This document shows, piece after piece, positions 29,407 through 37,402 of a stretch of 64,000 nt of DNA (position 1 is the stretch's first letter; the number at the start of each line of letters is the position of its first letter). Below the pieces are notes generated by a model. The model had not been told where the DNA came from. It made no database searches and was given only the letters and a program-made list of their open reading frames with translations. Origin of the DNA: Candidatus Competibacter sp. (lineage in GTDB: Bacteria > Pseudomonadota > Gammaproteobacteria > Competibacterales > Competibacteraceae). Location: the NCBI GenBank assembly GCA_029624815.1, contig JARSSH010000030.1:24677-88676 (forward strand), given 5' to 3'. The translations under genes were made by a program, and so were the position numbers.

Positions 29407-29613
29407 ATGTGGCAGGACGGTTTGGCGTTGTTGATCGTGGCGCTCGCCGCGCTCGCCTTGCTGCGGTCGTGGCTGCCGGCCGGTCTTTTCCGTTTCGGCG
29501 TGCGCCGGGGTGGTGACGATCCTGCCACGAACGCCACATCCGCCGCCGGCGGATGTGGCGGCTGTACCATGAGATCGTCCTGCGCCAAGGTCCGTGTCAA
29601 TTCCCCCGTGTAA
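29407..29613 (+). CDS. FeoC-like Cys-rich small membrane protein
   Basis: 68 residues: one membrane helix (LALLIVALAALALLRSWL), then a cysteine cluster GGCGGCTMRSSC. This matches FeoB-associated Cys-rich proteins found at the end of feo operons. It starts two bases after the feoB stop. Its stop codon overlaps the first base of a family 1 repeat, so the natural C-terminus may have been altered by that insertion. Confidence 0.75.
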   Translation: MWQDGLALLIVALAALALLRSWLPAGLFRFGVRRGGDDPATNATSAAGGCGGCTMRSSCAKVRVNSPV

Positions 29614-29762
29614 TACCGTTTCTCAATGGATTTTATGATTCAGAGGGGTAGGGCGGGTTAGGGCGTCGGCCCGTAACCCGCCGATTTGATTGTGACTTCG
29701 GCGGGTTACGCTGCGCTAACCCGCTCTACGCGGGAAATATAAAACTTACCGGGAATTGGTAT
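29613..29762 (+). repeat. 150-bp mobile repeat, family 1, copy 2
   Basis: ATACCG...GGTAT, 150 bp, almost identical to copy 3 in the same orientation (differences include a G for A near base 17 and GCTCTACG for GCCCTACG near the right end). It is inserted exactly at the end of the feo operon. Beyond it, 29763-29895 holds a TTCAGGCGGGGATGT motif (about 29797-29811) and a CCGCGC/GCGCGG hairpin, probably the end of another TnpB-type element, but no gene. Confidence 0.88.
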
Positions 29763-29895
29763 AAGTTATCCTGATTTTGCGCGAAAGACCCGGCGCTTCA
29801 GGCGGGGATGTAGAGCGCGCCGCGCGAAGCGCGGTCAGAGTGTCGGCGTTCGCTGTTGTTGCCCGCATGATAAAGACCTTCCGCTACCGAGATCC

Positions 29896-30420
29896 TTGGG
29901 GTTGAAAACGCTGGCGACGTGTTCGGACGGAACCAAAATCGAAGCGCCCCGCTGGTATCGGAACCAGCAACGGCTGGCCGAATTCCAGCGCAAGCGCAAG
30001 CCACGCAAGGTTCGGAAGCTGCACGCCAAGATCGCCAACCGTCGCTTGGATTTCCTTCACAAGGAACCGACCAATCTGGTCAACGACCGCGAGTTGATCG
30101 TGGTCGGCGACGTGTCCAGTTCCAAGTTGACGAAAACGACCATGGCGAAATCCGTGAACGATGCCGGATGGTCCATGTTCCGCCACCTTCTTGAATACAA
30201 AGCGATCGCGCGGAAGGTGGCGTACCGTGAAGTGTCGGAACGCTTCACAACTCAAGCCTGTTCCTGTCGCGGCGCAATGGGCGGCCCGAAAGGCCGAAAG
30301 GGTCTTGAGATAAGGGAATGGGTGTGTGACGAATGCGGCGCGGTTCTCGACCGCGACGTGAACGCCGCGCTGAACATTCTCCGATTGGGGCATCAATCGC
30401 TACTCGCTGAAGGGCGGTAG
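29896..30420 (+). pseudogene. TnpB (OrfB, IS200/IS605 group), N-terminally truncated
   Basis: 174 codons equal to the C-terminal half of TnpB. It starts inside RuvC motif I (SLGLKTLATCSDG, with the catalytic Asp missing), keeps a RuvC-II strand LIVVGDVSSSKL without the usual ED pair, and ends with RuvC-III DRDVNAALNI. The zinc ribbon has CDEC, but the first pair reads CSCRG instead of CxxC. TnpB is an RNA-guided nuclease carried by transposons. This copy lacks half of the protein and the first catalytic residue, so it is inactive. No TnpA is nearby. Confidence 0.8.
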
Positions 30421-30454
30421 GAATCCTCGCCCTTCAGGGCGGGGAGGATGTCAA
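30421..30454 (+). mobile_element. right end of the TnpB element
   Basis: Directly after the tnpB stop, CCTCGCCC-TTCA-GGGCGGGG forms an 8-bp hairpin and is followed by GAGGATGTCAA. This is the typical right end of IS1341/IS605-type TnpB elements and the 3' region from which guide RNA is made. The left end is lost. Confidence 0.6.
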
Positions 30455-30514
30455 GGAAAATCGAATATAACGAAGCAATAGATAGCCTGAATCCATAAGG
30501 AATCGGTCACTGTC

Positions 30515-33500
30515 ATGTCTTCCCAGTTGACGGCGCGAGCCTTTCGGCGGCGGGTGCTCCGGCCGGCGGAGGGCGTGTTTCTCTTCCATCCCCGCGTGTT
30601 GCGGCGCTTGATCCGCCGCCACTTGGGCGACGATTCGCCGAGGCCGGCCATTCCGCTGCTCCGCTATTACCTGATGCCGCGAGAAATCCTGCTGATCGGT
30701 CTGGAGGACGAGAATCCCGATGCGCTGGCGGTCATCGAGGGTCTCAATCTGCCGGATTGGGCGATCCTGTTACCGATGCCATCGACCCAGGAGTTGGCCG
30801 CCGATACGCCCGAGCACTGGCTGCGCGCCTATTGGGGCCGTCGGTTCGCGGCCGAGGTGGCGCGCGCTTGGCAGATGGCTCGCCACGACAATCAGGATCA
30901 GGATTCATTTGGCGCGCGAGCTTGGGTCCGGCGAATCGGCGAGACGGCGTTTCGCGAGGCGCGGAGCCTGCTCGAACAGGACCAGCGGGTCGTACTGGGT
31001 TTGGACGACGAAACGCTGTGCCGTCACCTGGTCGGTTTTGTCACTTATTTGCGCTATTTCATTCCCGGCGCGCGGGCGTACTTTTTTCCGGCCATCCGGG
31101 ATTGGGGCGGGCTGGATCGCTGGCTGAAAAATAGCGGTTTGGATCTGCCGCCGCCCCGCCATGGCAGCCGCTGGCCGCATCTGTTGACCCGGAGTCGTCC
31201 ATCCGGTTTTCACGGCGCACCGGATTACGAGCCGGAATTGCCGTTGTGGCTACCGTTCGGCCGGAACGATCCCGATTTGACCGATGGCGCCAACACCATT
31301 CTTCCTCTGCTGGCGAAGCCCGCGCCAAGTCTGCTCGGAAACGCCCGCGGAGGAACGGGTCCGAACCGGGCGTCGTCGTCGTGCGACCGGATCGCCTTGC
31401 AGGTCGAGGCGCGTTGCCGGGAGGCGTTGCGGCAGGCGTCCACCCTGACGCGGAAACCGAGTTGGATCGTTTCGATCTGGCGCGATCTGACCGGTCGCAT
31501 GACGCCGGTCATGGAATGGTTGGCCCTGCGGTTGAATCGCCGGTCGGTCGCGCGGGGTGATGGCGCGTCACTGGGATGGGTGTTCGACGCGCGCTTGCGG
31601 CTGTTTCATCGCGGTGTCCAGGCGGCTTTCAGGGCCGAGATGGCCGGTCGTTATGGCACGGCGCTGCGGTATTTGTGCGTGGCGGTGCACCAGTATCGGG
31701 AACTCGTCGGTATTTTTCCGCTTCCTCGCAGCCCCGTCCCGCAAGGAAAGGGGGAATCCGATTCGGTCGCGCGAATTCTGGAGGAACGACGGGAGGAGAT
31801 TGTCGAGGCCCTGGCCCACGGCCTCGCCGCGACCTGGAGGTTGGATGCGCAGTCCACTCGGGTGCTGGAGCACTTGATGCAACGCTTGCTGGACGAGCCC
31901 GCCACCGCGCGGCCTTCCAGCCCGTGTTCCCGTCTGTTGCACGGCCTGGAGCGGGTTTTTCTGGAAGGACGGACCGACTATTACCGTTTGCAACCGGTCG
32001 TCTGGCTGTGGAGCGGCGGCCGGCAACCGCTGCGGCTGGGATTGCCGTTTCAAGGTTCGCTGAAAGCCCTGCGTGTCCTGAACGCCGCGAAAGCCGATCT
32101 CGACCAGTCGCCGTGGTCCGGGGCCGAGGTGAGCTATTTCAGCGCGCCCTTGCGGACCCTGGGCGATCGGATCGGTCAACGGCTCCGCCAGCAGGTGTTG
32201 CCGCGTCTTCACGGTCTGCTCGACACCGCCGACTTTCTCCCTGGCGACCTTCGCCAACAGGTTGCGCGGAACGTGCTTCGGGAAGAGCTGTTCGACATCG
32301 TGCTGCGGCGCTGGCATCTGCGCTTCACCGATCTGCGGGACAGCGTGGCCCGCAATGAATTGCGGTTGCCGGACCCGAATTGGCGCGAGCTGTTGCTGGG
32401 GGATCGCTTGGCGCGTTTCGACCGCCAGGCCAGCGCCGCGCTGCCGGGGGTTTACCAACCCGGCGAGTTTTACCTGAAGGGCTTGCAGCAGTTGAGCGCG
32501 CCGCTGTTCGGTACATCCGCCGGACGGTGGATCACCCGATTTCTGCTGTTGCCGTTCGGCGTCGCGTTCATCGGGCTGGAAGCGCTGGGATATTTACTGA
32601 GTCTGGTTCCGGCGATGCAGGGACCGGTCCGACTGGTCGGTCCGGTTTCGGTGCTGGGTATCGGGATGGGTTTGATCGTCGTCATCCATACCGAGCGGGG
32701 ACGAGCGGCGGTGAGCAGTCTCGGCAACGGGTTCCGCTGGCTGTTCGCCAAGATCTTGCATCGGGGCTTGGCGCGGTGGTTGCGCTGGGGTCGAGCAACC
32801 CGCTGGTTTCGCTATCCCCTGGTGCGGAAAGGTTCGCGTTATGTGCTGGAACCGCTGCTGATCGGCCTGGTCTTGGCGCTGCCGACGATCGGCGTTGCGG
32901 GCGGGTTCGGGCTCGGCGTGGAGGGATTGCCCGCGTTCCTGCTGCTCGGTTTCACGGTGGGCAGCATTCTGCGCAACAGTCAGGCGGGGCGACGGCTACT
33001 GGATGTCGCCATTACCCGCTTCGTCGCGTTCTGGCGCCGAGTGCATCGTAACCTGCTGATCGGTCTGGTCCGTTGGGCGATCGACCTGTTCGGCTGGTTG
33101 ATGCAGGGCATCGAACAGGCGCTGCATCGGGTGGACGAAGCGGTCAGTCACCACCGCGACGAGGGGCGAAACACGATGGCGATCAAAGCCATCGTCGGTC
33201 CGCCGTGGCGCGCGCTCAGCTATCTCATCCATTTCTACGCGGCGGTGTTGATCGAACCCCAGATCAATCCGATCAAGCACTTTCCGGTGGTCATGGTGGC
33301 CGACAAGCTGATGCTGCCGTTTTTTCCCGTGTTGACGGCCACACTGCTGGCGCTGCTGGACCCGATCCTGCCACGGTTTATCGGGTTGCCGCTGGCTACC
33401 GTAACCGTGCTGTTGTCGCCCGGCCTGTTCGGGTTTTTGGCTTGGGAGTTGAAGGAAAACTGGAAGCTGTATCGCGCCAACCATCCCGACCGCATACAAC

Positions 33501-34018
33501 CGGCGCATTTCGGGCCGCGCCGGGAGACGTTACATACCTTGTTGCGGCCAGGTTTTCATTCGGGCGTGCTGCCTCGGGCATTTGCCGAGCTTAGACAGGC
33601 GATCGGGCAGGAAAACGAACGGGAACGCCCTTGTTCCCAACGCTTGCGCCAGGCAGAGGGGCCCCTGAACGAGATTTTGGAATCCCTCCGGGCGTTCGTG
33701 GCGCGCGAACTGCTGTTTACCTTGCTGGAACGGTGTCGGGCGGCGGGTTACGAATGCGCCGAGGGAGTGGTGGAGCGCTTGGAAGTGGCCACGGCGGCGC
33801 TGGACGTCCGAGTGGCGCTGTATCCTTTTGGCCGGGAAGACGCCGCGAACGAACCGGTCGTGCTCAAGCTCGGCTGCGACCTTCGGGGGAACGAACTTCA
33901 GGGTGAAATCGCCTTGGAGGGGCATCTCGAATGTCTGGGCGCCGAGGGGGAAGCGTGGTTGAAGGCGGAAGCGGGCTATTTTCTGGGGAGGGCGGCCTGC
34001 CAGGGTTACGGTGCGTGA
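30515..34018 (+). CDS. very large membrane protein of unknown function
   Basis: 1167 residues; no family recognised. The first ~680 residues look soluble and helix-rich with many Arg and Trp and no catalytic motif that I can name. After about residue 680 there are several hydrophobic segments, for example ITRFLLLPFGVAFIGLEALG, VLGIGMGLIVVIH, LLIGLVLALPTIGVAGGFGL, LLIGLVRWAIDLFGWL and FFPVLTATLLALLDPILP. The last ~170 residues are again soluble and charged. There is no signal peptide. It stands alone between the TnpB remnant and the aminopeptidase gene, with no obvious operon partner. The uninterrupted 3.5-kb frame makes it a real gene. Confidence 0.7.
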   Translation: MSSQLTARAFRRRVLRPAEGVFLFHPRVLRRLIRRHLGDDSPRPAIPLLRYYLMPREILLIGLEDENPDALAVIEGLNLPDWAILLPMPSTQELAADTPEHWLRAYWGRRFAAEVARAWQMARHDNQDQDSFGARAWVRRIGETAFREARSLLEQDQRVVLGLDDETLCRHLVGFVTYLRYFIPGARAYFFPAIRDWGGLDRWLKNSGLDLPPPRHGSRWPHLLTRSRPSGFHGAPDYEPELPLWLPFGRNDPDLTDGANTILPLLAKPAPSLLGNARGGTGPNRASSSCDRIALQVEARCREALRQASTLTRKPSWIVSIWRDLTGRMTPVMEWLALRLNRRSVARGDGASLGWVFDARLRLFHRGVQAAFRAEMAGRYGTALRYLCVAVHQYRELVGIFPLPRSPVPQGKGESDSVARILEERREEIVEALAHGLAATWRLDAQSTRVLEHLMQRLLDEPATARPSSPCSRLLHGLERVFLEGRTDYYRLQPVVWLWSGGRQPLRLGLPFQGSLKALRVLNAAKADLDQSPWSGAEVSYFSAPLRTLGDRIGQRLRQQVLPRLHGLLDTADFLPGDLRQQVARNVLREELFDIVLRRWHLRFTDLRDSVARNELRLPDPNWRELLLGDRLARFDRQASAALPGVYQPGEFYLKGLQQLSAPLFGTSAGRWITRFLLLPFGVAFIGLEALGYLLSLVPAMQGPVRLVGPVSVLGIGMGLIVVIHTERGRAAVSSLGNGFRWLFAKILHRGLARWLRWGRATRWFRYPLVRKGSRYVLEPLLIGLVLALPTIGVAGGFGLGVEGLPAFLLLGFTVGSILRNSQAGRRLLDVAITRFVAFWRRVHRNLLIGLVRWAIDLFGWLMQGIEQALHRVDEAVSHHRDEGRNTMAIKAIVGPPWRALSYLIHFYAAVLIEPQINPIKHFPVVMVADKLMLPFFPVLTATLLALLDPILPRFIGLPLATVTVLLSPGLFGFLAWELKENWKLYRANHPDRIQPAHFGPRRETLHTLLRPGFHSGVLPRAFAELRQAIGQENERERPCSQRLRQAEGPLNEILESLRAFVARELLFTLLERCRAAGYECAEGVVERLEVATAALDVRVALYPFGREDAANEPVVLKLGCDLRGNELQGEIALEGHLECLGAEGEAWLKAEAGYFLGRAACQGYGA

Positions 34019-34113
34019 GGTCTTTCGAGTCTTGATGTCCTGTGCGGTTTTTATGGCCGGATACTCGAATGAGTGAAAGAGGATGCCTTGGACATCGCGC
34101 ACTGTCGGTTCCA

Positions 34114-35199
34114 TTATCGAAAAGCCAGAAAAGGCGGCGACAACTCTCTCAATCTGGCCTCCCGCTCCGGTGGCGGCAATTGTCCGATCGCTTCCGCCGC
34201 CCGATAAAACGCCGCAAAATCCCGGCCTTCCCGTTCGTATAGCGCCAGAAACGCCGGCACTTGTCGGTGGTAGGTGCTGACTCCGGCCAGTTTGGCGTTG
34301 TTCAAATCCCGATCGAACCAACGATCGTAGCCCGTGTAGCCGCCCCAGCCCTGCTTAACTTCCTCATAACGCTCGCGCAGTTGCGCCAGGACGCGTCGTT
34401 TATCGGTCCGCTTCGCCGCCTCGTCACGGTGCGATGCATAAATCGCCGCGAGTTGTTCGCGGGCGTCCGCCGTCAGTCGCAAGAACTGTTCGCGGCGGCG
34501 GACATCGGCGGCGTATTCCTCCCGCTCGCGCGGCGTACCCTGTCGTTCCAGCCAGCGTTCCGCGCCCAGCCGGCCCAGCGCGGTCGCGAATGCTTCGTTG
34601 AAAGCGGTATCGTCGGCCACGTACACGCGCTGGTGCGCCAATTCGTGGAACATCAGTTCCGCCAGTCGCCCGACCGGCCAGCCGATGAAGGTGTTCAGCA
34701 GCGGATCGTCGAACCAGCCCAGGGTCGAATAGGCGGAAATATCGGCGACGTAGACATCGTCGCCGCTGGTCCGCAATTCCTCGGCCAGCGCTTGCGCGGC
34801 CCCGGCATCGAAATAGCCGCGATAGCTCAGGCAACCGGCCACCGGGAAACACCAGCGGCGCGGCTCCAGACTCAGTTCCGGCGCGGCGAAAACGTTCTTG
34901 ACCACCCAGGGCCGCCCGAGGTCGGCATAACTCCGATAGCTATCGTTTTCGGGCAGGGCCAGATCGGCGCTGGCGAACGCGCGCAAGGCTCGGGCGGTTT
35001 CCAGACGCTGGCGCAAGTCGGCGGAGATCGCCGGATCGCTCAGCACCGCCGCCACCGACCGACGGGCCTGGAGCAGATCCCATTGTCCCGCCGCCGCCTG
35101 CCGGTAATAGGCCAATTCGGCGCAACCGGACAGGCCCAGGGCGAACCCGGCTCCCGCCGCAAGTTTATAAGATATTGATTTTATGGTTTTTATGCGCAC
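34114..35199 (-). CDS. lipoprotein zinc aminopeptidase (PF10023-like)
   Basis: 361 residues. A lipobox LGLSGC near residue 26 predicts a lipid-anchored envelope protein. The zinc motif HELAHQRVY with downstream Glu in FNEAFATALG gives a gluzincin-type centre. This matches predicted aminopeptidases of proteobacteria. It is divergent from cca, sharing a 95-base spacer, and convergent with the unknown 1167-residue membrane protein. The exact start is uncertain. Confidence 0.8.
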   Translation of the reverse strand: MRIKTIKSISYKLAAGAGFALGLSGCAELAYYRQAAAGQWDLLQARRSVAAVLSDPAISADLRQRLETARALRAFASADLALPENDSYRSYADLGRPWVVKNVFAAPELSLEPRRWCFPVAGCLSYRGYFDAGAAQALAEELRTSGDDVYVADISAYSTLGWFDDPLLNTFIGWPVGRLAELMFHELAHQRVYVADDTAFNEAFATALGRLGAERWLERQGTPREREEYAADVRRREQFLRLTADAREQLAAIYASHRDEAAKRTDKRRVLAQLRERYEEVKQGWGGYTGYDRWFDRDLNNAKLAGVSTYHRQVPAFLALYEREGRDFAAFYRAAEAIGQLPPPEREARLRELSPPFLAFR

Positions 35200-35294
35200 T
35201 TTGTATCCGAAAATTCACCGGGTCGGCGCACCGCAAAACCCGCATGACGACCCGTCCGGTATAATGATCACTATCCAACATAACCGAACACGCG

Positions 35295-36536
35295 ATGAAC
35301 GCAAACAACATGGAAATCTACCTGGTCGGCGGCGCGGTGCGCGACGAGTTGCTGGATCTGCCGGTCCGGGAGCGTGACTGGGTGGTGGTCGGGGCCACGC
35401 CGGACGAGCTGCTGGCGCGCGGCTTCCGGCCGGTCGGCAAGGATTTCCCGGTGTTCCTGCACCCGGACACGCACGAGGAGTATGCGTTGGCCCGCACCGA
35501 GCGCAAGACCGCGCCCGGCTACCATGGGTTCAGCGTTCACGCCGCGCCGGAGGTCACGCTGGAAGACGACCTGCGGCGTCGCGATCTGACCATCAACGCC
35601 ATGGCCCGCGGCGCGGGCAGTCGCCTGATCGATCCGTACCACGGCGCCCGCGATCTCGAAGCCCGCTGGTTGCGCCATATCTCGCCGGCGTTCGCCGAAG
35701 ACCCGGTGCGCATTCTCCGCGTCGCCCGGTTCAGTGCCCGCTACGCGCCGTTGGGTTTCCGGGTCGCGCCGGAAACGCTGGATCTGATGCGGGCCATGGT
35801 CGCCGGCGGCGAAGCCGACTACCTGGTGCCGGAGCGGGTCTGGGCGGAAACGGTGCGCGCCCTGGGCGAATCGCGGCCGGAGCGCTTTATCGAAACCCTG
35901 CGCGACTGCGGCGCGCTGGCGCGGATTTTCCCGGAACTGGATCGACTGTTCGGCGTACCCCAACCCCCGGCGCACCATCCCGAGATCGACACCGGCGTTC
36001 ATACCCTGATGGCGCTGGCGCTGGCCGCGCGACTGGGGGCGGACCCGGTCACCCGCTTCGCCGTGCTGGTCCACGATCTCGGCAAGGGCGCCACCCCGCC
36101 CGAGGAATGGCCGCGTCATCACGGTCACGAACAACGCGGCGCCGACCTGGTCCGCTCCTTCTGCCAGCGCTTGCGGGTTCCGAACATGTACCGCGAACTG
36201 GGAGTGGTGACCACCCGCTTCCACACCCACTGCCACCGCGCGCTGGATCTGCGTCCGAAAACCCTGATCAATACCCTGCTGGGGCTGGATGCCCTGCGCA
36301 AGCCCCAGCGTTTCGAGCAGTTTCTCCTCGCCTGCGAGGCCGATGCCCGCGGTCGCCTGGGGCTGGAGAATCGAGATTACCGGCAGGCCGAACTGTTGCG
36401 GTGGGTTCGTCGGGCCGCCGCCGGCGTCCAGGCCCGGCCGCTGGTGGAACAGGGTCTGAGCGGACTGGCATTGGCCGAAGCCTTGCGTCAAAAGCGGCTG
36501 GCGGCGATCGCCGAAGCACGGCGGGCGTTCCAATAA
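35295..36536 (+). CDS. cca: CCA-adding tRNA nucleotidyltransferase with HD domain
   Basis: 413 residues, as in E. coli (412). It adds or repairs the 3' CCA of tRNA. The class II motifs are present: [28 protein letters not shown] and [11 protein letters not shown]. The C-terminal half has an HD phosphohydrolase domain ([35 protein letters not shown]). An ATG at 35310 (MEIYLVGG) matches the E. coli start better, and neither has a strong ribosome site. A TATAAT lies at 35260-35265. It is directly followed by an RNA locus with tRNA-like structure, a suggestive neighbour for a tRNA 3'-end enzyme. Confidence 0.95.
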   Translation: MNANNMEIYLVGGAVRDELLDLPVRERDWVVVGATPDELLARGFRPVGKDFPVFLHPDTHEEYALARTERKTAPGYHGFSVHAAPEVTLEDDLRRRDLTINAMARGAGSRLIDPYHGARDLEARWLRHISPAFAEDPVRILRVARFSARYAPLGFRVAPETLDLMRAMVAGGEADYLVPERVWAETVRALGESRPERFIETLRDCGALARIFPELDRLFGVPQPPAHHPEIDTGVHTLMALALAARLGADPVTRFAVLVHDLGKGATPPEEWPRHHGHEQRGADLVRSFCQRLRVPNMYRELGVVTTRFHTHCHRALDLRPKTLINTLLGLDALRKPQRFEQFLLACEADARGRLGLENRDYRQAELLRWVRRAAAGVQARPLVEQGLSGLALAEALRQKRLAAIAEARRAFQ

Positions 36537-36538
36537 AC

Positions 36539-36566
36539 TTGACTCGATTATTTTTCTGGGTACAAT
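36539..36566 (+). promoter_or_regulatory. sigma-70 promoter of the RNA locus
   Basis: TTGACT (36539-36544) and TACAAT (36561-36566) are separated by 16 bases, each one mismatch from consensus. It begins two bases after the cca stop codon and predicts a start near 36573. Confidence 0.72.
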
Positions 36567-36572
36567 CCGGCC

Positions 36573-36771
36573 CCCCATGAATACGATAAATCGCAACCCC
36601 CATTTTGCTGCCGTCGCCGGCCGGTGCTTGCCGGCGGCGCGCGATTGCGCGCCAGCGGTGGACCCGACGTAGATCCCACGAGATTCAGTTCGGGGGGGCC
36701 GCGCCAGGCAACCCTCCGAACGGGAACCCATAACCCCGGTCGGCGGCTTGCCTTCCGGGGTTTCGTTTTTT
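36573..36771 (+). ncRNA. candidate structured RNA of about 200 nt, own promoter and terminator
   Basis: Downstream of a good promoter, the 5' CGGCCCCCC (36568-36576) can pair with GGGGGGCCG (36693-36701). Between them lie two coaxial hairpins, CGCCGGC/GCCGGCG (36615-36636) and GGCGCGC-GATT-GCGCGCC (36636-36653). A CCC/GGG hairpin follows at 36712-36724, then an intrinsic terminator. It does not match 6S, 4.5S, tmRNA or RNase P RNA as I know them. It could be a free small RNA or an attenuating leader for the tRNA-like RNA and slipin gene beyond. A 31-codon frame from ATG 36577 has no ribosome site. Confidence 0.55.
36732..36771 (+). terminator. rho-independent terminator of the structured RNA
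   Basis: AACCCCGG (36732-36739) pairs perfectly with CCGGGGTT (36755-36762) across a 15-base loop and is followed by TCGTTTTTT. Confidence 0.8.
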
Positions 36772-36888
36772 CCGCAACCAGTTCGAAGCAGCCCCGCCGC
36801 CGCACAGCGGCACCGGTTCTGAATGCCGGTCCGGCACGCCCACGCTAACCATGGCACGGCGTGTGTCGGGCGACGGCGGGACTTCGAA

Positions 36889-37013
36889 GCGAGGAAAGTA
36901 GCTCAGTGGGTAGAGCATCTGGCCACGAACCAGACGGTCGAGGGTTCAACTCCCTCCTTTTCACTGGTTAAAGCCCTGAACAGGCTTGCGGTTCGAATCC
37001 GCTCCATCCTCGC
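36889..37013 (+). ncRNA. tRNA(Arg)-like RNA, not a normal tRNA
   Basis: 36893-36962 folds as a full cloverleaf: acceptor GGAAAG/CTTTTC, T8, D arm GCTC-AGTGGGTA-GAGC, anticodon arm TCTGG-CCACGAA-CCAGA, five-base variable loop, T arm GAGGG-TTCAACT-CCCTC. It resembles tRNA-Arg(ACG), but position 33 is C instead of the universal U, the acceptor is six pairs, and no CCA or suitable discriminator follows. A further hairpin AAGCC-CTGAACA-GGCTT and a second T-arm-like GCGG-TTCGAAT-CCGC follow. The ends GCGAGGA (36889-36895) and TCCTCGC (37007-37013) pair perfectly and would enclose everything. A tRNA mimic, or a decayed tRNA gene pair, are both possible. Confidence 0.55.
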
Positions 37014-37039
37014 AACACCCGGGAGCCGTCCCGGCGGGC

Positions 37040-37231
37040 GGTCGTCGGCCTCGCGCTTCGGCGTGAGCTTGAGGACCGACCCGCAACGCCCGCGCGGCTT
37101 TGCGCGGCGAGCAACGGATCGATGCCGACGATCGGCCAGCCGGTCGCAACGACAGCGGGCAAGGAGGCCTCGGGTTGTGGCCGGCCCGCCGCTCATCGGC
37201 CCGGTCCGCCCCGTCGCCCGCCACGCGGGCG
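37040..37231 (+). other. structured leader between the tRNA-like RNA and slipin
   Basis: Part of a 389-base stretch (37014-37402) without a gene. Strong hairpins: GGTCG/CGACC (37040-37081) enclosing CTCGCGC-TTCG-GCGTGAG with a UUCG tetraloop; CCGCGC/GCGCGG (37090-37107); CGCCCGC-CAC-GCGGGCG (37215-37231). The segment 37232-37390 shows nothing further that I can name. The dense pairing suggests an RNA product or a long structured 5' leader. Confidence 0.45.
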
Positions 37232-37402
37232 TGGGACGCGTTCCCAATCCTTCACTCAACAACCGGCAGGAGCCCAGTCACGATGACATCCTGACCTTCG
37301 GCGGTGGCGGGCCGGAAACGGCGCCGATAGCAACACGCCACGCTCGCCCGCCGGATGCGGCGGAACAGGAAGACTGAAAATACGTTCACAAGGAGAATCA
37401 AT

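Noticed and set aside
27923-29600. Long frames on both strands within feoB
   Set aside because: They overlap well-supported feoB motifs and have low-complexity Arg/His content.
36577-36672. 31-codon leader peptide in the structured RNA
   Set aside because: No ribosome site, and the codons overlap strong hairpins; no run of regulatory codons.
36850-36866. Sigma-54 promoter (TGGCACG) before the tRNA-like RNA, as RtcR would need
   Set aside because: The -24 half is perfect but the -12 half reads GTGTC, without the required GC. Too weak to list.
36893-36962. A functional tRNA-Arg(ACG) gene
   Set aside because: The fold fits, but U33 is C, the first acceptor pair is A-A, and no discriminator or CCA follows. 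Kept as a tRNA-like RNA.
36964-37013. A tRNA-Phe gene from the CTGAACA loop
   Set aside because: There is an anticodon-like and a T-arm-like hairpin but no D arm, no proper variable loop and no adjoining acceptor.
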